DNA of 64,000 bases, taken from Phycisphaerales bacterium. GTDB lineage: Bacteria; Planctomycetota; Phycisphaerae; Phycisphaerales; UBA1924. The translations under genes were made by a program, and so were the position numbers. Below are positions 42,409 through 53,900 of this stretch, piece after piece. The notes under the pieces were generated by a model, which was given only the letters and a program-made list of their open reading frames with translations, was not told the DNA's origin and searched no databases. The stretch lies in NCBI GenBank assembly GCA_040221175.1, contig JAVJVK010000004.1:666268-730267 (forward strand). Direction: 5' to 3'. Within the stretch, counting starts at the first letter, position 1; every line of letters begins with the position of its first letter.

Positions 42409-44901
42409 ATGACGCACGCGGCCGAGCATCGCTTCGTGTGCGAATTGCCCCATGGGCTGCATGCGCGACCGGCGAGCGTGCTGGCCGAGGCGGCCGGCGG
42501 GTTCGCCGCCACCATCGAGATCGTTCGCGACGACGGACCGATTGCCGACGCGCGGAGCGTGCTGTCGGTGGTCGGGCTGGACGTGCAACAGGGCGACGGA
42601 TTCACGATCCGCGCGGAAGGTGACGACGCCACGGACGCCGTGGCCGCGCTGCGGACGATCATCCAGACGAGCCTACATGATGATGGGGACGAAACGCCGA
42701 ACGGCGTCGAGTGCCGCCTGCCGCCCGTGCTGCGCATGCTCGGTGTGCCGCACGTGCCGGGCCTGGGGGTGAGCAGCGGCGGCGGCATGGGGCGCGCGGT
42801 CTGCGTTGGTGGCCTGACGCTGCCCGAGGCGGCCCGTACTGCGAAGCCGGCATCGAAGGATGAAGAGCTGACCGCTGCTCGCCGGGCCGTATGTGCGGTG
42901 ACCGAGTCGCTCCGGACGCGGGCGAGCCAGACACTCGACGACATGGAGGCCTCGCTCCTGCGTGCGCACGCCCAGATTGCCGGCGATGCGGCGCTCTGGT
43001 CGGCGATCGAAGCGCAGGTGGACAAGGGTGAGACCGCCCCCCGCGCCGTGATCAGCGCGGCCGAGGAGTTGGCCGCCCGGCTGCGCAGCGTCGATAGCGC
43101 GTACGTTCGCGAGCGAGCGGTCGACGTGATCGATATCGCGATGCAGTTGGTGGACGAACTGATTCCCGGGTCGATGAGCGCGGCGTGTCCTGGCCTCGAA
43201 GAAGACTCGGTGGTCTTTGCGGATATGCTGACGGCCAACCAGTTGCTGGGCATGGATCGGCGGCACCTTCGGGGACTGGTGCTTGGACCGATCGGCCGCA
43301 CGTCGCACACGGTGATCCTTGCCCGGGGCATGGGCCTGCCGTGCGTGATCGACGTCGCTCGGGCAGCGGGCGTAGCCCGGCCGGGCGTGCACGCGGTCGT
43401 CGATGGCGATGGCGGCTTTGTCATCTCACCCATCGACGAGCGGGTACGGCGCTTCTATGCGAGCGAAGAGCGCACGTTGCAGCGGCGCCGTGACCGCGAG
43501 CGACCGCTGGTGTGCAAGCCCGCCCGAACCGTCGACGGGCGCGCTCTGGAAGTTGGCGTGACGCCGGTGGATGCCGCCGAGACGGCGCAGGCCGTCGAGA
43601 ACGGCGCCGACGGGGTCGGGCTGTTCCGCACCGAGTTTCTGTATGTCCACCGGGACGAGCCCCCGGGCGAGGCCGAACAGCGCGAGGTGTATGAAGCGGT
43701 CATCGACGCGGCCGGTGACAACCCCGTGATCCTGCGAACATTCGATATCGGCGGGGACAAGCCGGCGCCGTACCTCCGGCTGGCTCGAGAGGATAACCCG
43801 TTCCTCGGCGTACGCGGCGTGCGCCTGTACGAGCGGCGCCCCGACCTGCTGGACACGCAGCTGCGCGCGATGTCCGCCGCCGCGCACGGTCGGCCGTTGA
43901 GGGTGATGGCGCCGATGGTCTCGACGGTCGCCGAGATGGCGTGGTTCCGGGAACGCGTCGCTTCGGTTGACGAGGGCATGCAGGTGGGCATGATGGTCGA
44001 GGTTCCGGCGGTCGCTCTGTCGCTGGACCGCTTTGCGCCGCACGTCGATTTCGTGAGCCTTGGAACCAACGACCTGTGCCAGTACTGGATGGCCGCCGAC
44101 CGCGGCAACGTCGCGGTGGCCGGCCTGGGCGACGAACTGCAGCCTGCGTTCCTGCGGGTGCTGCGGCGCATCGTCGATGATGCTCACAACGCTGGGGTGT
44201 GGGTGGGCGTGTGCGGCGAGATGGGTGGGCGCGTGGCCAACGTGCCGATCATGCTCGGCCTGGGTGTTGACGAGGTCAGCGCGGGCTCGGCCGACGTGGC
44301 GGCCATCAAACTCGCGGTTGGCGAAGCCGATGCGCAGCGCTGCCGGGAACTCGTGGAAGCGGCGTGCCAGTTGGATTCGCCCGGGGACGTCCGTTCAATG
44401 CTGGCGGGCTTCGCATGGCGGGCGGTGCGCGATGGGCCGCCGATCATCGATGCCGCATGCATCGAGGTTGGCGTTGATGCCGTCAGCAAGGCCGAAGCCA
44501 TCAAGGCGGCGGTGGACCTGCTGGCGATCTCGGGGCGGACCGAGCGACCGCGGGAGATCGAAGAAGCCGCGTGGGCGCGCGAGGCGACGTATTCGACCGG
44601 GCTCGGCTACGGATTTGCCGTGCCACACTGCAAGTGTGCCTCGGTCAAGTGGCCGACGCTGGCGGTCATCAAGCTGAACGAGCCGGTCGATTGGGAAGCC
44701 ATGGACGACCAGCCGGTGCACACGGTGCTGCTGCTGGCGATGCCCGAGGGCGAGGCGGCGGGCGGCGGCGGCGCAGCACACCTGAAGGTATTTGCCACCC
44801 TGGCCCGCAGGCTGATGCACGAGGGCTTCCGCGACCGGATGGCGTCGTGCAACGACGCGGCGTCGATCGAAGCGCTACTCCACGAAGAGCTTGGAATCTG
44901 A
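42409..44901 (+). CDS. HPr-EI-IIA multiphosphoryl transfer fusion protein
   Basis: An 830-residue fusion of three soluble PTS proteins. Residues 5-90 are HPr (LHARPAS, active His18). Residues 115-690 are enzyme I: phosphohistidine His300 in GRTSHTVILARG, PEP-binding FRTEFLYVHRDEPP, LRTFDIGGDKPAPY, and the catalytic Cys in GVCGEMGG. Residues 690-830 are a fructose-type IIA with His740 in GFAVPHCK. It carries phosphate from PEP through to IIB. Order HPr-EI-IIA differs from the better-known FruB/FPr type, where IIA comes first. With IIB and IIC next to it, the operon is a complete PTS. No 1-phosphofructokinase gene is adjacent. Confidence 0.9.
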   Translation: MTHAAEHRFVCELPHGLHARPASVLAEAAGGFAATIEIVRDDGPIADARSVLSVVGLDVQQGDGFTIRAEGDDATDAVAALRTIIQTSLHDDGDETPNGVECRLPPVLRMLGVPHVPGLGVSSGGGMGRAVCVGGLTLPEAARTAKPASKDEELTAARRAVCAVTESLRTRASQTLDDMEASLLRAHAQIAGDAALWSAIEAQVDKGETAPRAVISAAEELAARLRSVDSAYVRERAVDVIDIAMQLVDELIPGSMSAACPGLEEDSVVFADMLTANQLLGMDRRHLRGLVLGPIGRTSHTVILARGMGLPCVIDVARAAGVARPGVHAVVDGDGGFVISPIDERVRRFYASEERTLQRRRDRERPLVCKPARTVDGRALEVGVTPVDAAETAQAVENGADGVGLFRTEFLYVHRDEPPGEAEQREVYEAVIDAAGDNPVILRTFDIGGDKPAPYLRLAREDNPFLGVRGVRLYERRPDLLDTQLRAMSAAAHGRPLRVMAPMVSTVAEMAWFRERVASVDEGMQVGMMVEVPAVALSLDRFAPHVDFVSLGTNDLCQYWMAADRGNVAVAGLGDELQPAFLRVLRRIVDDAHNAGVWVGVCGEMGGRVANVPIMLGLGVDEVSAGSADVAAIKLAVGEADAQRCRELVEAACQLDSPGDVRSMLAGFAWRAVRDGPPIIDAACIEVGVDAVSKAEAIKAAVDLLAISGRTERPREIEEAAWAREATYSTGLGYGFAVPHCKCASVKWPTLAVIKLNEPVDWEAMDDQPVHTVLLLAMPEGEAAGGGGAAHLKVFATLARRLMHEGFRDRMASCNDAASIEALLHEELGI

Positions 44902-44903
44902 TT

Positions 44904-46526
44904 TCAGGCCGTGACCGGTTGTGCCGTGGGCCGTGCGGCGAGATCGGCGACTTCGACCGTGGGCAAGCCCGGGGCCTCGACGCCCGCGTACGCCAAGCCG
45001 CGTTGCTCGCAGAGCATCTTCGCGGTGATCTGGCTTGAAAGGAAGATCACCGGCAGGCCGCTGCCCGGGTGCGTGCCTCCGCCGACCATCCACACGCCTT
45101 CCAGGCCCTGCAACTTGTGGCGCGGGCGCTTGTGCAGCATCTGGCCCAGATTGTGGGCCAGATTGAACGTGGCGCCGTGGTTGATGTTCATCGCCGCCCA
45201 GTCGTCGGCGGCGACCATCTGCTCGCACTGGATGCGTTCTTCGATTCGCTCGATGCCGAAGACGGTCTCCAGTTGGGCCAGCATGTCGGCGCGCATCCGC
45301 CGGCGCTCGGCCTTGAAGTTCACGTCGCTGCGCTCGTTGGGCGTGGGCATGAGGACGTACAGGGCGCTGCACCCGGGAGGGGCCATCGAGGGATCGGTGG
45401 CGACCGGGTTGCAGACGTAGGCCGAAGGGTCTTCGCTCAGCGTGCCCAGGCGCGAGATTTCCTCGAGGTTCTGCTCGTACCGCGAGGATATGTAGATGGT
45501 GTGGTGCGGGAGGTCCGTCGGGCCCTCGATGCCCAGGTACAGCATCGCCGTCGAGCAGGAATACTTCTTGTCATCGATCGCCCTGGGCGTGGCATAGCCC
45601 GCCACGCGGCGGAGCGCGTCGGGCGGAATCAGGTGCTTGAGCGCCCAGGGCGCGTCGGCATTGACGACGATGTCGGCGTGTTCGTGGTGGGATCCGTCGA
45701 CGACCACGCCGGTCGCCCGGCTTCCTTCGAACGTCAGACGCTCGACGGGCGCGCCGGTGCAGATCTCGACGCCCATCTGTTCGCACGCGCCCGCCATGGC
45801 ATGCATTAGTTGGTTCAGGCCGCCGGTGACGTGCCACACGCCGTACTCGTATTCGATGAACGGCAGGATGGTGAACAGGCTGGGGCAGTCGAAGGGGCTC
45901 ATGCCCAGGTACTTGCTCTGGAAGCTCACGGCAAGCCGCACTTGCGGATGGTTGAAGTACTTGCTCAGGAGCTGGTGCACGCTCTGGTGGGGATTGATGT
46001 GGGGCAGAGCCTTGATGGCGTCGGCCTTGAGCAGGTCCAGCGGTGAACGGATGGCCCGGCGCAGGATGGGCTCGGCCGCGGTGAGCTTGGCGCGGTTGTC
46101 GATGATAAAACGCTCGAAGGCGGCGCCGTCCTTTGCATCGATCGTTCCGATGCGCCGGGCCATCTCGGCCACGTCTTGCGTGGTGTCGAGCGAGATCGGA
46201 TCCTGGCCCGACCGTCCCAGCAGCAAGCGGTACATCGGGTCGAGCCGCGTGAGTTCGACCGCGTCGGCCAGGCGCAGGCCGGCGGCGCGGAAGATCTCGT
46301 CGAGCACGTAGGGCATCAGGAAGAACGTGGGGCCCAGGTCGAAGCGGAACTCGCCCGACTCGCCCTGCAGCGAAACGCGGCTGGTGCGCCCGCCGACGCG
46401 GGACTGGGCCTCGTAGACCTTCACGCGGGCGCCGCTGGCCGCCAGCAGCATCGCGGCCGCCAAGCCACCCGGACCGGCGCCGATGATCGCGATGGGGTTG
46501 TCTGCCTTGGGCGTGGGCGCACTCAT
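44904..46526 (-). CDS. crtI: phytoene/diapophytoene desaturase-type carotenoid oxidoreductase
   Basis: A 540-residue FAD enzyme of the CrtI/CrtN family. The N-terminal FAD-binding motif is IAIIGAGPGGLAAAMLLAASG, followed by VYEAQSRVGGRTS. The C-terminal family signature is VWMVGGGTHPGSGLPVIFLSSQIT. It introduces double bonds into a colourless carotene precursor at the membrane. Whether it acts on C40 phytoene or C30 precursors cannot be told. The adjacent aldehyde dehydrogenase resembles the CrtNc/AldH partner of planctomycete C30 pathways, which favours the latter. It converges on the PTS operon with a 2-base gap and diverges from the dehydrogenase gene across only 22 bases. Confidence 0.87.
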   Translation of the reverse strand: MSAPTPKADNPIAIIGAGPGGLAAAMLLAASGARVKVYEAQSRVGGRTSRVSLQGESGEFRFDLGPTFFLMPYVLDEIFRAAGLRLADAVELTRLDPMYRLLLGRSGQDPISLDTTQDVAEMARRIGTIDAKDGAAFERFIIDNRAKLTAAEPILRRAIRSPLDLLKADAIKALPHINPHQSVHQLLSKYFNHPQVRLAVSFQSKYLGMSPFDCPSLFTILPFIEYEYGVWHVTGGLNQLMHAMAGACEQMGVEICTGAPVERLTFEGSRATGVVVDGSHHEHADIVVNADAPWALKHLIPPDALRRVAGYATPRAIDDKKYSCSTAMLYLGIEGPTDLPHHTIYISSRYEQNLEEISRLGTLSEDPSAYVCNPVATDPSMAPPGCSALYVLMPTPNERSDVNFKAERRRMRADMLAQLETVFGIERIEERIQCEQMVAADDWAAMNINHGATFNLAHNLGQMLHKRPRHKLQGLEGVWMVGGGTHPGSGLPVIFLSSQITAKMLCEQRGLAYAGVEAPGLPTVEVADLAARPTAQPVTA

Positions 46527-46548
46527 GGGTCTCACTATACTGCCGTCG

Positions 46549-47850
46549 ATGACCCCCGCCGAGCACGCGAGCGCACCGAACGCGGGACTGCCCGCACCCC
46601 GCGGGGGTTTGACGCAGCCGTCGTGGACCCTCCGCGAGCGGCTGGCGTGGGTGCGACGGTTCCGGCGGGCGGTCGTGACCGGTCAGGACGAGTTGATCAC
46701 GCTGGCGGGCGAGGAGGTCCGCAAGGACGCGTTCGAGACGCTGGTGAGCGACCTGGTGCCGCTCTTGAGCAGTTGCAGGTGGCACGAGCGCCACGCGGGG
46801 CGGGTGCTGCGGACGCGGCGGCTGCGCGGCGGGAGCGTCTGGCAGATCGGCCAGCGGCACTGGCTGCGGCGCGAGCCCCTGGGGCTCGTTGGCATCATCG
46901 CGACGTGGAACTACCCGGTGCAGCTCCTGGGTATTCAGCTCGTGCAGGCGGTCGTCGCGGGCAACCGGGTGGTCGTGAAGCCCAGCGAGCGGTGCCCGAA
47001 GACGCAGGCGCGGCTGCTGGCGATGGCGCAGGAAGCGGGGCTGCCCGAGGGGATGCTGGGCGTGCTGGACGCCACGAGGGAAGCCGGCGCGGCGATGCTC
47101 GAACGCGAGCGGCTCGATCACCTGGTGTTCACGGGATCGACGGCGGTCGGTCGCCAGATCGCCGGCGTGCTGGGGCCACGGCTGGTTCCCAGCACGCTGG
47201 AACTCTCCGGACGCGACTCGGCGATCCTGCTTGCCGATGCCGACGTCGCGCTGGCGGCGCGATCCATCGGCGCTGCGGTGCGGCTGAACGCCGGGCAGAC
47301 GTGCATGGCGCCGCGACGCGTGCTGGTGCACGCGGGCATCGCCGAACGCTTTGCCGAAGTGCTTCGCGCGGAGGTGGCCACGGGCGGTGCGCTCACGGCC
47401 TGCGATGGCACGCCCTGCCGGGCCCGCGTCGAGGCGTGCGGACCCGGCGATGCGCTGGTCGAGGGCGACCACTTCGAGCCGGTGATCGCGGTGGTGGCGT
47501 GCGAGTCGGTCGAGCAGATGCTGCGGATTCACCGCGACGTCGGCCAGCACCTGGCAACCAGCGTGTTCACCGCGAACGTCCGCGGTGCGCGCGAACTCGT
47601 CGCGGAGTTGGCCGCCGGCACGGTGACCTTCAATGACGCCGTCATCCCCACCGCACACCCGGGGGCCCCGCTGCCGGCGCTGGGCGCCAGCGGCTGGGGC
47701 GTCAGCCGGGGGAAGCTTGGTCTGCTGGCGATGACGCGGCCGGTGCACGTCTCGACGACCAGCCGGCGTCTGCGCGTGCCGACCGACCCGCCAAGCCCGA
47801 AGCAGGCCGGGCAGGTGAAGAAGTTCGTGCGATTCTGGTACGGCCGCTAG
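46549..47850 (+). CDS. aldehyde dehydrogenase, probably for carotenoid aldehydes
   Basis: A 433-residue aldehyde dehydrogenase-fold protein. Oxyanion and NAD motifs: IATWNYPVQLLG (Asn), VVKPSERCPKT, FTGSTAVGRQI, general-base Glu in LELSGRDSAIL and nucleophile Cys in NAGQTCMAPRRV. The C-terminal GWGVSRGKLGLLAMTRP is typical of short ALDH3/CrtNc-like enzymes. The likely role is oxidation of a terminal aldehyde on a carotenoid, given the divergent crtI gene. The ATG at 46549 has no ribosome site. TATACT at 46536-46541 is so close that a leaderless transcript is likely. It overlaps the convergent GNAT gene by CTAG. Confidence 0.82.
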   Translation: MTPAEHASAPNAGLPAPRGGLTQPSWTLRERLAWVRRFRRAVVTGQDELITLAGEEVRKDAFETLVSDLVPLLSSCRWHERHAGRVLRTRRLRGGSVWQIGQRHWLRREPLGLVGIIATWNYPVQLLGIQLVQAVVAGNRVVVKPSERCPKTQARLLAMAQEAGLPEGMLGVLDATREAGAAMLERERLDHLVFTGSTAVGRQIAGVLGPRLVPSTLELSGRDSAILLADADVALAARSIGAAVRLNAGQTCMAPRRVLVHAGIAERFAEVLRAEVATGGALTACDGTPCRARVEACGPGDALVEGDHFEPVIAVVACESVEQMLRIHRDVGQHLATSVFTANVRGARELVAELAAGTVTFNDAVIPTAHPGAPLPALGASGWGVSRGKLGLLAMTRPVHVSTTSRRLRVPTDPPSPKQAGQVKKFVRFWYGR

Positions 47851-48527
47851 GCCAGGCCCTTGAGCCAGAGTTCGTGGGGGTGGTGCTCGCCGCCGGTGTC
47901 CTTATGCTCGCGCGTCTGGGGCTGGTGGGCGAAGCCCAGGTTGGCCAGGAGCGACTGGGCCCGGGCGTTGGTGGGCTGGACGAACGCGCGCACGGTGGTG
48001 CAGCCCAGGCCGGCGGGCAGGTCGGCAAGCGCGTGCTCGGTGACGGCGGCGCAGGCCTCTCGCGCCACGCCCCGACCGCGGGCCTGGGGGGTCAGCCAGA
48101 AGGCCAGCTCGGCGTACCACTCCAGCCCCCGCTCGATGGTGATGAGGTTGCAGCAGCCCAGGATGGCCGTGGGGTCCTCGCGGTCGAAGACGGCGCGCCG
48201 CATGGCCCCGCCGGTGCGCAGGCCCTTGGCGGTCAGGTCGAGTTGCCGCTTGACGATCTGGCGGGCCTGCTCGCCGGGCAGGTTGACCCCGCTGGTGCCG
48301 TCGCCCGAGGCGATGAGGGCATCGATGGCCGCCTCGAAGGCCGTAGCGTCGGCCGGCGTGGCGGGGCGGAGGATCAGGCGATCGGTGTCCAGGCGGGCCC
48401 CGGGGGTGTCGCCCGCGAACACCTCCACGGGCCGTCCGGCCGTCGCGGGGGTGGCCGGGGTGGACGGTGGGTGCGGGACCGGGTTGCTGGGGGCCCGATT
48501 GCGGGGCGCTGGCTTGGATGGGTCCAT
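47847..48527 (-). CDS. GNAT-family N-acetyltransferase (RimJ/RimL type)
   Basis: A 226-residue acetyltransferase. The first 40 residues are a Pro/Thr-rich tail. The domain then shows LDTDRLILRPATPADATAFEAAI, AILGCCNLITIERGLEWYAELAFWL and the acetyl-CoA loop ARGRGVAREACAAV, ending in NARAQSLLANLGFAHQ. It should acetylate an amino group of a protein or small molecule; RimJ/RimL relatives act on ribosomal protein N-termini. The N-terminal tail could indicate that the real start is further in, but no better ribosome site was seen. Overlaps the dehydrogenase gene by CTAG. Confidence 0.75.
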   Translation of the reverse strand: MDPSKPAPRNRAPSNPVPHPPSTPATPATAGRPVEVFAGDTPGARLDTDRLILRPATPADATAFEAAIDALIASGDGTSGVNLPGEQARQIVKRQLDLTAKGLRTGGAMRRAVFDREDPTAILGCCNLITIERGLEWYAELAFWLTPQARGRGVAREACAAVTEHALADLPAGLGCTTVRAFVQPTNARAQSLLANLGFAHQPQTREHKDTGGEHHPHELWLKGLA

Positions 48528-48605
48528 GGGCGGGGCCTCGGCGCGGGTGCGTCCTCCTGCGGGCAGTGTCGGCCCGGGCCCGCCCGATCGCTTGAGAAAA
48601 GGGGC

Positions 48606-50444
<1,839 letters not shown>

Positions 50445-50927
50445 AGACCGAATCTCCTGGCGGCCGACGGGCCTCGAACTGCGTGCGCGGGGCATCCCGC
50501 CCACACCGCGGCCCGCCCAACGGTACACGATCGGCATTCGCCGGGTTCGACCGGAAGATTCGCGGGTCCGTGGGTGGGCCCGGGGCGTGGGCCGAAGCGG
50601 CTGCCCCATGGCCCGGGAGCCCCGCGCGGTCGTTGCGGAGTCCTCCGCCGTCATGCTGCAGGCCTGCGCCGCCGTCCTGTGGGCCTCCAGAGTGGTTCTG
50701 GAGGCCCGCGCGGTCGTGCTGTGGGCCCGCGCGGTCGTTCCGTGGGCCTCCGCGGTGACTCTGTAGGCCTCCAGAATGGCGGCGCAGGGCTTGGTTTCGG
50801 TCCGCCCACGCGTTATGAAGGTCCGCGCCGCGGGGGCGACCGCAGATTCGCCAGCATCCGTGCGGGTTTCGCGGCCGGTTGGATAATCGTCGGATTCTAG
50901 ATGGATTCTGAAAGGGTTGGCCCGCGC
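50445..50927. other. 483-base region upstream of glmS without a gene
   Basis: Between glmS and the end of the histidine kinase gene. It contains the 21-bp array at 50614-50781. Open frames here are shadows of the repeats. A terminator for the kinase is not evident; glmS may be read from a promoter in or beyond the array. Confidence 0.6.
50614..50781. repeat. 21-bp tandem repeat array, 8 units, upstream of glmS
   Basis: Eight consecutive 21-base units starting at 50614, 50635, 50656, 50677, 50698, 50719, 50740 and 50761. The best-conserved read CTG(T/G)(G/A)GGCC(C/T)(G/C)CGCGGTCGT. On the minus strand each unit can be read as a heptapeptide such as HDRAGLQ. It ends 170 bases before the glmS start. 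Confidence 0.85.
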
Positions 50928-53900
50928 TCAGGCCTCCGGCGCGTGCGCTCGCAGGAACCGTTCCAGGTCGTCCAGTTCCACGGGCTTGGGCAGCACCGGC
51001 ACGTGGTGGACGGCCTCGGGCAGGCTGCCGGGCTCGTGGCCGGTGAGCAGGACCATGGGCACGCCCGCGGCTTCGAGCACGGGGATCAGCGGGTAGACCT
51101 GCTCGTCGCCCAGGTTGACGTCGAGGATGGCCGCGGCCGGCAGCGTGCGCTCGGCCAGGGCGCGGGCCTGGGCGACGCTGGAGGCCGGACCGATGATCGC
51201 AAAGCCGCGGTGCTCGAGCTCGGCCTTCATCGCCATGGCCAGGGGGGCCAGGTCCTCGACCAGCAGCACGGCCGGGCGTGTGGGTTGGTCGGGATTTGTG
51301 TCGGAGCGGGCGGCCTGGTCCGAGATCGCATCGGTGTCGGGCGTTGCGCGGCCGTTCTCGCCGTGGCCATCCGCGTGATCCGGCGCGTCGGCCTGCGTGG
51401 GCGCGCGGGTCAGCGGCACGCGAAGAGAAAACGCCAGGCCGCAGGACTCGAAGCGGCGTTCGAGTGTGCCGCCCAGTTCGTAGACGACCAGTTGCTCGAT
51501 GAGGCGGCTGCCGAAGCCCTCGGCCTTGGGCGCCTCGACGGGGTCGGGGCAGCGCTCGGTCCAGGAAAGCTCCAGCTCTGGCTCGTCGGCCGTGCCGAGG
51601 CGTTGCCAGCGGATGTCCAGCGAGCCGCTGGCGGTCGCCAGGCAGCCGTACTTGTGTGCGTTGGTGGCCAGCTCGTGGAGGACCATGTGGACGGCCAGGG
51701 CCATGTGGGGGGGCAGGGTGATGTCGGGCCCGCTGGTGTGCAACCGGGCGGCGGCGCCGCCGGTGAGGTCCAGCTCGCTGTCGATGACCCGGCCCAGGGT
51801 GACGCCCGTCCAGGTCGTGCGGGTGAGCAGGTTGTGGGCCTTGGCGATCGAGCTCAGGCGGCGTTCGAAGTCTCGGCGGAAGCTGGCCAGGTCCGGCGCT
51901 CGGCGCATGGTCTGGCTGGCGATGGACTGGACGACGGCCAGGGTGTTCTTGACGCGGTGGTTCAGCTCGGCCATGACGGTCCTGAGCTGCTCCTCGTGGG
52001 CCTTCTGGCGGGTCTGGTCGCGCAGGATCTTGATGAACCCGCGGGGGTAGCCGTTTTCGAGCGGACGCAGCACGCCGTTGGCCCAGAAGCGTGAGCCATC
52101 CTTGCGACGGTACCACTGGTCGGTGGCCACCTGGCCCTCGGCCAGCGCGCGGGTGCGCTTGCGCTCGGGCGCCCCCGCGGCGCGATCCTCTTCGGTGTAG
52201 AGCGTCTCGGAGGGTGCGCCGATCATCTCCTGGGCGGTGTAGCCAAAGAGCCGCTCGGCGCCGGCGTTCCACGAGGCGATGGTGCCGTCGGGGTCGATCA
52301 TCAGCATCGCGTACTCGCGGGCGCTCTCGACCAGCAGGCGGTATCGCTGCTCGCTGATGCGCAAGGCCTCTTCGGCGCGCGTGCGCTCGGTGATGTCGTT
52401 GAAGAGGATGGCCACGCGATGCTCGGGCGGCTTGCCCATGCAGAAGGCGTAGACGTCGAACCAGCGGTTCATGGCTTCGGAGCGCTCGACGAATCGCTCG
52501 GCCTCGCCCGTGGCGGCCACGCGGGCGTACCGCTCGACCCAGTGCGGCTCGAGGTCGGGCACGAGGTCCATGATGCGTTTTCCGACCGCGTCGGTCAGCC
52601 CGGTATGCCGCTCGAAGGCGGGGTTGATCTCGGTGAACGCGTAGTCAATGGCCGTGCCCGCGTCGTCGTAGATCAGATCGATGACGCAGAAGCCCTCGTC
52701 GATGGATTCGAAGAGCGCGCGGTACTGGGCTTCGCTGGCCTCGAGCGCCGCTTCGGCCCGGCGACGATCGGTCATGTCGGAGATCATGGCGAACATGCCG
52801 CGGACTTCGCCAGATTCGTCGACGTCGGGCACGTAGACAGCGCTGACGTCGCGCCGGCCGGCGTTGGGGTAGACCAGGGTGGTCTCGAAGGAAACCTGCC
52901 GGCCCGACATCGCCAGTTCCAGGCGCGGGCGGATCTGCTCGTACGCATCGCGTCCCAGGACTTCCTCCACCGGCCGCCCGCTGATCTGCTCGCGCGGCCG
53001 GCCGAACCACCGGACGTAGGTCTGGTTGACGAAGCCGAAGCGCCTGTCAACATCGACGTAGGAGATGAGCACGGGGAGCGCATCGGTCAGCAGGCGCATG
53101 CGGGCCTCGCTGCGCTGGATGGCCTCTTCGGCCTGCTTGCGATCGGTGATGTCGGTCGCGGCGCCGAACCATTCGACGATGCGGCCGTCGTCGTCGGCCA
53201 CGGGCACGGCCTTGGAGTGCATCCAGCCGATGCTGCCGTCCTGTCGCAGGAACTGGTGTTCGAGTTCGAACACCTCTCCCCGTTCCTTGGCCCGCGCGAC
53301 GGCCTCGAGCACCGCCTCCTGGGCGTGATGGGGGATATAGCGTTCGAGCCAGGGCTGGTCGCTCGTGGCGTCTTCGAGGTAGCCGTCCACGTGCAGGCGT
53401 CGCATGCGCGTCCAGTCGGGGCTCATGCGGAAGACCACGTCGCTGGTGGCGGTCACGAGCGCGTGCAGCCGCGCTTCGCTGGAGCGCAGGGCCGTCTCAG
53501 TGTGTCGTCTTTCCGTCAGGTCGATGGTGACGACGACGATCGTTGTTGGGTCGCCGTCCTTCAGGAGGCTGGCCGTGCTGCTCACGTAGACGCTCGAGCC
53601 GTCGGGGCGCCGGTACCGCTTCTCGATCGCGACCGTTTGTCCGGTCTCCAAGAGGCGCTCGACTTCGTCGAGGCAACGCTCGACGTCGTCTGGATGGGTG
53701 ACGTCCTTGATGGTGCACGCGAGCAGTTCGTCTCGCGATCGCCCCATGATGCGGCACATTTCGTCGTTGGCGTTGATGAAGCGCCCGTCGGCGGTGATCT
53801 CGCTGATTCCCACCTTGGCGTTTGCATAGAGCCCAGCCAACCGCTGGCGACTGGTCCTCAGGGCCTGACGGGCCCCGTCGGCGTCGGTCTCGTCGCGGAT

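Noticed and set aside
50445-50613. glmS ribozyme in the glmS leader
   Set aside because: I could not find the conserved core or pairing of the ribozyme, which is mostly limited to Firmicutes. A covariance-model search would settle it.
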